Of a stretch of DNA of 64,000 bases, positions 34,400-41,002 are shown one piece after another. The DNA comes from Massilia sp. HP4. Its GTDB lineage: Bacteria; Pseudomonadota; Gammaproteobacteria; Burkholderiales; Burkholderiaceae_D. The position numbers and the translations under genes are program-made. Every line of letters starts with the position of its first letter. Position 1 is the first letter of the stretch. The notes beneath the pieces were generated by a model, which searched no databases, was not told the origin of the DNA, and saw only the letters and a program-made list of their open reading frames with translations. The stretch spans positions 1-64,000 of the forward strand of contig NZ_STGG01000057.1 in the NCBI RefSeq assembly GCF_005222695.1. Direction: 5' to 3'.

Positions 34400-36928
34400 T
34401 TATGCGGCGGTGGCGATGGGAATGGTGCGGCGACGTTCGTCGAAGGTGGCCGGGCGCACCTGGCCGCGCTCGGGCACGAACACGACGTTCTCGTCGACCT
34501 GGGCGCTGTTGACGAAGTGGCGGAAACGCCGGCGCACGTCTGGATCGGTCACGGCTTCCTTCCACTCGCAGGCATAGGTATCGACCACGTGCTGCATCTG
34601 CGCCTCGAGTTCGTGCGCGATGCCGAGGCTGTCGTCGACCACGACCGCCTTGAGGTAATCGAGGCCGCCCTCCAGGTTTTCGCGCCAGGTGCTGGTGCGC
34701 TGCAGGCGCTCGGCGGTGCGCACGTAGAACATCAGGAAGCGGTCGGTCAGGCGCACCACGTCTTCTTCGGTCAGGTTCGAGGCGATCAGTTCGGCGTGGC
34801 GCGGCTTCATGCCGCCATTGCCGCAGACGTACAGGTTCCAGCCTTTATCGGTGGCGATCAGGCCGACATCCTTGCCCTGGGCTTCGGCGCATTCGCGGGT
34901 GCAGCCAGAGACGCCGAACTTGATCTTGTGCGGCGCGCGCAAGCCTTTATACCGGTTCTCCAGCGCGATGGCGAAGCCCACGCTGTCGCCCACGCCATAG
35001 CGGCACCAGGTCGAGCCGACGCAGGACTTCACGGTGCGCAGCGACTTGCCATAGGCGTGGCCCGATTCGAATCCGGCCGCGATCAGCTCTTCCCAGATCG
35101 CGGGGAGCTGGTCCACGCGGGCGCCGAACAGGTCGACCCGCTGGCCGCCCGTGATCTTGGTATACAGGTTGTACTTCTTGGCCACCATGCCCACCGCGAT
35201 CAGGCCGTCGGCCGTGACTTCGCCGCCCGGCATGCGCGGCACCACCGAATACGTGCCGTCGCGCTGGATGTTACCCAGGTAGTAGTCGTTCGAATCCTGC
35301 AGGCTCGCGTGCTTGGGTTTCAGCACGAAATCGTTCCACACCGAAGCCAGGATATTGGCGGCGGTCGGCTTGCAGACGTCGCACCCCAGGCCCTTGCCGT
35401 GGCGCGCCAGCAGCTCGCCGAAGTCGCGGATACCTTCGACACGCACCAGGTGGTACAGCTCCTGGCGCGAATAAGCAAAGTGTTCGCACAGGTGATTGTT
35501 GACCGCCACGCCCAGCTTTTTCAGCTCGGCGTTGAGCACTTGCGTGACCAGGGGCACGCAGCCGCCGCAGGCGGTGCCCGCCGAGGTGCAGCTTTTCAGG
35601 GCGCCGATCGTGGTGGCGCCGCCGGCGACCGCCTCGCACAGCGCGCCCTTGCTGACGTCATTGCACGAGCAGACCTGGGCCGTGGCAGGCAGCTTGTCGA
35701 CGCCGATCGCGGGCCGGGCAGCGCCGCCGCTCTCGGGCAGGATCAGGTATTCGGGCGCTTCCGGCAGCTCGATCTTGTTCAGCATCGTCTGCAGCAGCGC
35801 GCCGTAGGCGGATGCTTCGCCCACCAGCACGCCGCCCAGCAGGTATTTGCCGCAGCTGGAGACGACGATCTTGCGGTAGGTTTGACGACGTTCATCGAGG
35901 AACTGGTAGCTGCGGCTGCCCGGCGTGGCGCCATGGGCGTCGCCGATGCTGGCCACGTCCACGCCCATCAGTTTCAATTTGGTGCTCATGTCGGCGCCCG
36001 CGAAGCCGCATTCGCTGCCCAGCAGATGCCGCGCGGCGGTGCGCGCCATATCGTAGCCCGGCGCGACCAGGCCATACAGCTGGCCGTTCCACAAGGCGCA
36101 TTCGCCGATCGCATAGATATGCGGGTCCGAGGTCTGGCAACGGTCGTCGATCACGACGCCGCCACGCGCGCCGATCTCCAGGCCGGCGGCGCGCGCCAGC
36201 TCGTCGCGTGGGCGAATGCCGGCCGAGAACACGATCATGTCGGTGTCCAGGTGCGTGCCGTCTGCGAACTGCATGCGGTGGGTGGTCTCCTCGCCATCGA
36301 CGACGGCCAGCGTATTCTTGCCGGTATGGACGCCGACGCCCAGTTCCTCGATGCGGGTGCGCAGCACGCGCGCGCCCGGATCGTCGACCTGCACCGCCAT
36401 CAGGCGCGGCGCGAATTCGACCACGTGGGCGTTCAGGCCCAGGTCACGCAGCGCCTTGGCGCATTCGAGACCCAGCAGGCCACCGCCGATCACGACGCCG
36501 GATGTCGAACGTGCCCCGGCCTCTTGCATGGCTTCCAGGTCTTCGATGGTGCGGTAGACGAAGCAGTCCTTGCGGTCGGCGCCCGGCACCGGCGGCACGA
36601 AGGGATACGAACCGGTGGCCAGCACCAGGCGGTCGTAGACGACCGTCGAGCCATCCGCCAGCGTCACGCTCTGCGCCACACGGTCGATCCCGACCACTTT
36701 GGCATTCAGGCGCAGCACCATGTCCTCACGCTCGAAGAAGCCCGGCGTTACCAGGGAAAGGTCGTCCGCGCTTTTCCCGGCGAAGAACTCCGACAGGTGC
36801 ACGCGGTCGTAGGCCGGGCGCGGCTCTTCGCCCAGCACCGTGATGCGCAGGTCTGTCCGCCCGCTGGAGGCCAGGGTTTCAAGGAATTTGTGGCCGACCA
36901 TTCCATGGCCGATGACGACGATATGCAT
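34400..36928 (-). CDS. nirB: Nitrite reductase large subunit NirB
   Basis: 842 residues. The ATG at 36928 has AAGGAG eight bases upstream and gives MHIVVIGHGMVGHKFLETL; a longer upstream frame is not conserved. Order of domains: FAD/NADH module (VIGGGLLGLECAKAL), BFD-like [2Fe-2S] (CSCNDVSKGALCEA with CGGCVPL), nitrite/sulfite reductase ferredoxin-like region, and the siroheme/4Fe-4S site (CVGSTWCRYG and GCTRECAEAQGKDVG, the C-x5-C and C-x3-C pairs). NADH-dependent, cytoplasmic, assimilatory. It lies 13 bp after narK. Confidence 0.97.
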   Translation of the reverse strand: MHIVVIGHGMVGHKFLETLASSGRTDLRITVLGEEPRPAYDRVHLSEFFAGKSADDLSLVTPGFFEREDMVLRLNAKVVGIDRVAQSVTLADGSTVVYDRLVLATGSYPFVPPVPGADRKDCFVYRTIEDLEAMQEAGARSTSGVVIGGGLLGLECAKALRDLGLNAHVVEFAPRLMAVQVDDPGARVLRTRIEELGVGVHTGKNTLAVVDGEETTHRMQFADGTHLDTDMIVFSAGIRPRDELARAAGLEIGARGGVVIDDRCQTSDPHIYAIGECALWNGQLYGLVAPGYDMARTAARHLLGSECGFAGADMSTKLKLMGVDVASIGDAHGATPGSRSYQFLDERRQTYRKIVVSSCGKYLLGGVLVGEASAYGALLQTMLNKIELPEAPEYLILPESGGAARPAIGVDKLPATAQVCSCNDVSKGALCEAVAGGATTIGALKSCTSAGTACGGCVPLVTQVLNAELKKLGVAVNNHLCEHFAYSRQELYHLVRVEGIRDFGELLARHGKGLGCDVCKPTAANILASVWNDFVLKPKHASLQDSNDYYLGNIQRDGTYSVVPRMPGGEVTADGLIAVGMVAKKYNLYTKITGGQRVDLFGARVDQLPAIWEELIAAGFESGHAYGKSLRTVKSCVGSTWCRYGVGDSVGFAIALENRYKGLRAPHKIKFGVSGCTRECAEAQGKDVGLIATDKGWNLYVCGNGGMKPRHAELIASNLTEEDVVRLTDRFLMFYVRTAERLQRTSTWRENLEGGLDYLKAVVVDDSLGIAHELEAQMQHVVDTYACEWKEAVTDPDVRRRFRHFVNSAQVDENVVFVPERGQVRPATFDERRRTIPIATAA

Positions 36929-36941
36929 GTGCTGCTCCTTC

Positions 36942-38240
36942 TTATGCTGCGGCTGCGGCCGGCGCGCTGCTGGCGGCGGTCGCGGAGAATCGGGCGGCGA
37001 TGGCGCAGACGCTGGCAACCAGCACCAGGCCGCCGAGGATCGTGAGCGTCTGCTTGATGTCGCCGGTGCCTTTCATGAGGAAGCCGACCGCCACCGCGCC
37101 GACGTTGCCGCCGGCGCCGACGATGCCGGCCACGCCGCCCAGCGCCTTCGGCGCGATGAACGGCACCAGCGCATAGGTCGCGCCGCAGGCCATATGGGTG
37201 AACAGGCCGAACACCAGCATCGCGAGCACGGCGAACACGACGCCCTCGGCCTGGGCGAACCACAACAGGCCCAGGCCCTCACCGATCATCAGCACGAACA
37301 GCACGGTCACGCGGCGGTTCAGGTCACCGCCAAGCGCGGCCTTGTCGGACAGCCAGCCGCCCAGGGCGCGGGCGAACAGCGCCAGCAGGCCGAAGCTGCC
37401 GGCCGCCATGCCGGCCTGGGCCAGCGACAGGTCGAAGTGCTCGACGTAGTACACGGCGGCGATGTTGTGGATGAAGATCTCGATGCCGAAGCAGGCGCCG
37501 TAGGTGACGAACAGCAGCCAGGCGCGATAGTTGCGGCAGCCGGCAACGAAGCTCGCCCAGCCGCCCTTGCCGCTGCCTTCCGGCATATTGCCGGTCTTGC
37601 GCAGCTCGTCGTAGTTACCGGCCGGGCAATCCTGGGTGTAGCGCCAATAGAAGAAGGCCATCACGATCATCATCACGCCCGGCACTACCAGCGCCAGGCG
37701 CCAGCTCAGCGACTGGCTCACGCCCAGCATCACGATCGCGGTCAGCATCAAGGGCATGACTGCCTGCGCCGCACCGCCGCCGGCATTGCCCCAGCCGGCT
37801 GCCGCCGCGTTGGCGGTGCCGACCACCTTCGGTCCGAACATGACCGACGTGTGGTACTGGGTGATCACGAAGCTGGCGCCGACCGCGCCGATGCCCAGCC
37901 GCGCCAGCAGGAAGGCTTCGTAGCTCTGGGCCATCGCCACGCCCAGCACGGGAATCGCGCCGATGAGGAGCAAACCCGTGTACGTTTTGCGCGGGCCGTA
38001 GCGGTCGCACAGGGGCCCCACCAGCAGGCGCACGAAAATGGTGATCGCAACGGCCGCGATATTGATGTTGGCGATCTGCTCCATCGAGAGCCCGAATTCG
38101 CCCTTGATGACCGGCATCAGCGGCGCGCAGGCGAACCAGGCGAAGAAGCAGATGAAGAAGGCGACCCAGGTCAGGTGGAAGGCGCGCATGGGCGCGCCCT
38201 GGAATGAAAAGAGCTTGATGCTGTCCGCTTTGCTGGCCAT
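36942..38240 (-). CDS. Nitrate/nitrite MFS transporter (NarK/NasA family)
   Basis: 432 residues, 12 helices, starting MASKADSIKLFSFQGAPMRAF. The nitrate-porter signatures are present in both halves: GWGNAGGGAAQAVMPL (after helix 4) and GVAGIVGAGGNVGAVAVGFL (after helix 10). VGPLCDRYGPRKTY is the MFS loop 2-3 motif. It imports nitrate for the assimilatory enzymes encoded downstream. First gene of the narK-nirB-nirD-flavoprotein-nasA operon; its leader carries the antitermination site. Confidence 0.95.
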   Translation of the reverse strand: MASKADSIKLFSFQGAPMRAFHLTWVAFFICFFAWFACAPLMPVIKGEFGLSMEQIANINIAAVAITIFVRLLVGPLCDRYGPRKTYTGLLLIGAIPVLGVAMAQSYEAFLLARLGIGAVGASFVITQYHTSVMFGPKVVGTANAAAAGWGNAGGGAAQAVMPLMLTAIVMLGVSQSLSWRLALVVPGVMMIVMAFFYWRYTQDCPAGNYDELRKTGNMPEGSGKGGWASFVAGCRNYRAWLLFVTYGACFGIEIFIHNIAAVYYVEHFDLSLAQAGMAAGSFGLLALFARALGGWLSDKAALGGDLNRRVTVLFVLMIGEGLGLLWFAQAEGVVFAVLAMLVFGLFTHMACGATYALVPFIAPKALGGVAGIVGAGGNVGAVAVGFLMKGTGDIKQTLTILGGLVLVASVCAIAARFSATAASSAPAAAAA

Positions 38241-38254
38241 TGTTCTTCCCTTTT

Positions 38255-38336
38255 AAAAAACGAAAAGGCGTCCGCGCTTGCTGCCGGTGGCAGTAGCTGC
38301 GGACGCCGTTGTCCTGTGCCGTCCCCCCGTTGGGCC
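38255..38336 (-). promoter_or_regulatory. ANTAR (NasT)-responsive attenuator in the narK leader
   Basis: On the RNA (minus strand), hairpin 1 has stem CCC/GGG around hexaloop AACGGG (38334-38323), and hairpin 2 has stem GGAC/GTCC around hexaloop AACGGC (38314-38301). A first-position A and fourth-position G in two adjacent hexaloops is the known ANTAR-binding signature. The terminator that follows has the arms GGCGTCCGC (38307-38299) and GCGGACGCC (38275-38267), then TTTTCGTTTTTT. Its 5' arm shares GTCC with hairpin 2, so the two structures exclude each other. Bound NasT should hold hairpin 2 and let polymerase pass. Confidence 0.85.
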
Positions 38337-38382
38337 AGCGTTTTATTTGAAGAGAATCGCCATTGATCCTGTCATTGGTATG

Positions 38383-38398
38383 AGCAAGAGGCGTGCCA
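38383..38398 (-). promoter_or_regulatory. Sigma-54 promoter of the nitrate operon
   Basis: TGGCACGCCTCTTGCT fits the sigma-54 consensus TGGCACG-N4-TTGC[A/T] at every fixed position. Transcription should begin near 38372, about 36 bases before the first ANTAR hairpin. Confidence 0.85.
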
Positions 38399-38439
38399 CC
38401 CTGCCGTCAGGGAGAAGAGCGGCGGCGCCAGGCGAAGCA

Positions 38440-38488
38440 TGCTGCATTGCGGTGCACCATTCCCCACAATGATGCAGCCGCGTGCACC
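38440..38488 (-). promoter_or_regulatory. Two tandem NtrC-like enhancer sites
   Basis: Given in plus-strand sequence: TGCATTGCGGTGCACC (38443-38458) and TGCAGCCGCGTGCACC (38473-38488) are near-copies spaced exactly 30 bp (about three helical turns), each ending in the NtrC half-site GTGCA. They stand 45-105 bp upstream of the sigma-54 promoter. The match to the full NtrC dyad is partial. Confidence 0.5.
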
Positions 38489-38498
38489 GCGTTCAAGA

Positions 38499-39662
38499 TC
38501 ATGCCGGTGCGCCGGCCCAGGCGTGCGGATCGCTGCCGTCCCACACGCGGCCGTCGACCAGGGTCGAGCTGCGTAGCGCGGAGGTGGGCAGCATGGTGCC
38601 GGTGCGTTCGGCCGCCTCGCGATACAGGTCGATGCGGTTGACCTGCGCCGCCAGCGCCAGGTAGGCCGGCGCCTCGCGCAGCAGGCCCCAGCGCCGGTGC
38701 TGGGCCAGGAACCACATGCCGTCCGACAGCCAGGGGAAATTCGCTTCGCCGTCGGCATGGAAGCGCAAACCGTTGTGGCCGCGCCAGCCATCGCCCGCCT
38801 GGTGCTCATGCCGATAACGCCCGGCCAGGCAGAACTGCAGCGTCTCGCGGCTGGCGTTTACATAGGCGGGACTGGCCAGCACCTCGGCCGCGGCTTCGCG
38901 GTTGCTGCGCGAGGCATCCAGCCAGCGCGCGGCTTCCAACAGCGCGGCGATCATCGCGCGGCAGGTATTGGGATGGGTGGCCGCGAAGTCGGCGCGCGTG
39001 CCGAGCGCCTTGCCCGGATGGTTCGGCCATACCTGCTCGCTGGATGCGGCCTGCACCCCGGCCCCGTCGCGCTGCGCGCGCTGGCCCCACGGCTCGCCGG
39101 CGCAAAAGCCATCCATGTGGCCGGCCGCAAGGCTGGCCGCCATCTGGCCTGGGGGCACCGTCACCGCCTGGCAATCCGTCAGCGGATCGACGCCGTGGGC
39201 GGCCAGCCAGTAATACAGGAACATCGCGTGGTTCCCGGTCGGGAAGGTATGCGCCAGGGTCAGCTTGCGCCCTTTCTCATGTACCGCGCGCGCGAGCAGG
39301 CCGGGATCGCGTGCGGCGTTGGCGAGCGCGCGCGACAGCGTGATGTTCTGGCCGTTCTGGTTCAGGTTCATCAACACCGCCATATCGCACTGCTGGGTGC
39401 CGATGCCATTCTGGACCCCATACAGCATCCCGTACAGCGCATGGGCCGCGTCGAGCTGCTGGCCGATCAGGCGGTCGCGCATGCCGGTCCAGGACAGCTC
39501 GCGGGTGAGCGCGAAGCGCACCCCATGGCGTTCGTCGAAGCCCAGCACCGATGCCATCACCAGCGGCGCGCAATCGGCCAGCGGCATGAAGCCGATGCGG
39601 ACGGTCTCGATCTCGGGGCGGTCGGTGCCCGCGATCCAGGCGCCCCTGCCTGCCAAAGTCAT
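38499..39662 (-). CDS. nasS: Nitrate-sensing NasS (NrtA/CmpA-like, cytoplasmic)
   Basis: 387 residues of the NrtA/SsuA-like binding-protein fold: VRIGFMPLADCAPLVMASVLG at the start, then GMLYGVQNGIGT, MNLNQNGQNITLS, HMDGFCAGEPWGQRA and YVNASRETLQFCLAGRY. There is no signal peptide or lipobox, so it is not a periplasmic uptake protein. In Azotobacter, Paracoccus and Bradyrhizobium, NasS holds NasT inactive until nitrate or nitrite binds. It is encoded 32 bp after nasT, and AAGGAAACGT precedes its ATG. No nrtBCD transporter genes exist here, which supports the sensor role. Confidence 0.92.
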   Translation of the reverse strand: MTLAGRGAWIAGTDRPEIETVRIGFMPLADCAPLVMASVLGFDERHGVRFALTRELSWTGMRDRLIGQQLDAAHALYGMLYGVQNGIGTQQCDMAVLMNLNQNGQNITLSRALANAARDPGLLARAVHEKGRKLTLAHTFPTGNHAMFLYYWLAAHGVDPLTDCQAVTVPPGQMAASLAAGHMDGFCAGEPWGQRAQRDGAGVQAASSEQVWPNHPGKALGTRADFAATHPNTCRAMIAALLEAARWLDASRSNREAAAEVLASPAYVNASRETLQFCLAGRYRHEHQAGDGWRGHNGLRFHADGEANFPWLSDGMWFLAQHRRWGLLREAPAYLALAAQVNRIDLYREAAERTGTMLPTSALRSSTLVDGRVWDGSDPHAWAGAPA

Positions 39663-39694
39663 ACGTTTCCTTGTCTTGAGAATGTGGCGCCGGG

Positions 39695-40339
39695 TCAGCC
39701 CAGCAGGTCTTCCACGTCGATCAGGCGCTGCGCGACCTCGGCCAGTTTCAGGTTCTTGTTCATTGCCAGCGTGCGCAGGCGCTGGTAGGCCTGCTCTTCG
39801 CTCAACTTGTAGCGCGTCATGAGCAAGCCCTTGGCGCGGTCGACCGTCTTGCGCTCCGCCAGCTTCTGGCGCGTGTCGCTCAGTTCATCGAGCAGCTTCT
39901 GCTCGCGCCGGAAGCGCGCCAGCGCCACGTCCAGCACCGGCTTGACGCGCTCGGCCTGCAGGCCGGCCACGATATAGGCCGACACGCCGGCTTCCAGCGC
40001 CGCATCCATGCTGGCCGGCGCGTCGTCCTCGGTAAACAGGACGATCGGACGCCGCGCATCGCGGGTCGCGATCACGATGTGCTCGAGCACGTCGCGCGCA
40101 TCGGACTCGCTGTCGGCGATGATCAGGTCGGGCTGGAGCTGGGCGATGCGCTCGGGCAGGAAGATATCCGCCGGCAGCGAGGCGACCAGGTCGTAGCCCG
40201 ATTCCAGCAGGCCGATGCGCAGCGCGGCGCTGCGCCGCGACTGCGCGGCCTGGGCCGCATCGGGGTCGACACCGGGTGCTGTTGCGGAAAGCACGACGAC
40301 GATCCGCAGATGGGGTGAAGCACTGTCTCGCGATTTCAT
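39695..40339 (-). CDS. nasT: ANTAR-domain antiterminator NasT
   Basis: 214 residues. A receiver-like domain (LRIVVVLSATAPGVD..., PDLIIADSESDARDVLEH, PIVLFTEDD) is followed by a coiled linker (RFRREQKLLDELSDTRQKLAERK) and the C-terminal ANTAR domain (VDRAKGLLMTRYKLSEEQAYQRLRTLAM). The first strand's acidic pocket is degenerate, as usual in NasT, so control is by NasS binding rather than phosphorylation. It binds the dual-hexaloop leader of narK. A sigma-54-like sequence ends only about 13 bp upstream of the ATG. Confidence 0.94.
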   Translation of the reverse strand: MKSRDSASPHLRIVVVLSATAPGVDPDAAQAAQSRRSAALRIGLLESGYDLVASLPADIFLPERIAQLQPDLIIADSESDARDVLEHIVIATRDARRPIVLFTEDDAPASMDAALEAGVSAYIVAGLQAERVKPVLDVALARFRREQKLLDELSDTRQKLAERKTVDRAKGLLMTRYKLSEEQAYQRLRTLAMNKNLKLAEVAQRLIDVEDLLG

Positions 40340-40351
40340 ATGCTAACGATA

Positions 40352-40367
40352 TGCAAGATTCGCACCA
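40352..40367 (-). promoter_or_regulatory. Sigma-54-like sequence upstream of nasT
   Basis: TGGTGCGAATCTTGCA differs from the consensus TGGCACG-N4-TTGCA only in CA to TG. The predicted start site would fall at about 40341, almost on the nasT ATG, giving a leaderless or near-leaderless message unless nasT starts further in. This spacing is a reason for caution. Confidence 0.4.
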
Positions 40368-40505
40368 GGCATGCGACGCGGCCATCCGCCATGCCCTTCT
40401 TATACGGCGGCTGATTTTCCAGATATGCGTGCAAAGAATATCTTGCATGAGAGCAACTCAACAATCATTCATCAAACGAATCGCTGGAATCACAAATCTA
40501 AAGTT

Positions 40506-40533
40506 TGTTTATGATGGGGACGCCCCTATACTG
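40506..40533 (+). promoter_or_regulatory. Promoter of the short two-ORF transcript
   Basis: TTGTTT (40506-40511) and TATACT (40528-40533) are 16 bp apart. A ribosome site and ATG follow within 40 bp. Confidence 0.55.
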
Positions 40534-40571
40534 CAACGCAACATCGAAGTATTTATCTCAGGGGAACAATC

Positions 40572-40688
40572 ATGACTGCAGCTATTCAACGCAACAGCTT
40601 CTTCGCGGCAGCCATCTCGGCCATCCGCAGCTTCTCGCAAGAACTCTACGTCGCCCACGGCGGCTATGCTCCGGCAGTGCGGGGTTAA
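40572..40688 (+). CDS. Small protein of 38 residues
   Basis: CAGGGGAAC stands before an ATG that reads MTAAIQRNSFFAAAISAIRS and ends ...GGYAPAVRG. The N-terminal half could form an amphipathic helix. It has its own promoter upstream and shares a terminator with the next small ORF. The codons are GC-rich at third positions (AAC, GCG, GTC, CTC), as in real genes of this genome. The family is unknown; it could be a small regulatory or membrane-surface protein. Confidence 0.55.
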   Translation: MTAAIQRNSFFAAAISAIRSFSQELYVAHGGYAPAVRG

Positions 40689-40690
40689 GT

Positions 40691-40798
40691 ATGCACCCGC
40701 TCGAATACCTCACCATCGCCCTGGCTGTCGTGGCCGTGGCCGCGCGTGTCGCCATGTTCCTGCCGCGTCCGCCAAAAGGCCCGTTCAAGGCCATCTGA
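40691..40798 (+). CDS. Small membrane protein of 35 residues
   Basis: It begins 2 bp after the preceding small ORF's stop, with GCGGGG upstream. The protein, MHPLEYLTIALAVVAVAARV then MFLPRPPKGPFKAI, has one clear transmembrane helix followed by a Pro/Lys-rich cytoplasmic-type tail (positive-inside suggests N-out). Single-helix proteins of this size often adjust transporters or kinases. Nothing more specific can be said. Confidence 0.6.
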   Translation: MHPLEYLTIALAVVAVAARVAMFLPRPPKGPFKAI

Positions 40799-40847
40799 TA
40801 CCGGCTTCATTGCGGCGCAGCAGAGCCGCGATATCTCGCCCGCATCC

Positions 40848-40885
40848 AGCGCCGGCCGTACTGACGTACCGCCGGCGCTTGTCTT
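40848..40885 (+). terminator. Terminator of the small-ORF transcript
   Basis: A perfect 9-bp stem AGCGCCGGC / GCCGGCGCT (40848-40879), with an inner GTAC/GTAC pairing, is followed by TGTCTTT. Confidence 0.65.
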
Positions 40886-41002
40886 TACAGCAAAAAAACC
40901 TGTCATATTTCGCGGTCGCGGTGAGTGCCTGCGCTAGAATGCATGCGCATTTCTGGCAAGCATTACTGGCAAGAAGCCTCTTCTTCACTCATCAGACTCC
41001 AC

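Noticed and set aside
38499..39662. NasS as a periplasmic ABC transporter binding protein
   Set aside because: No signal peptide or lipobox and no permease/ATPase genes; gene order with nasT favours the cytoplasmic sensor.
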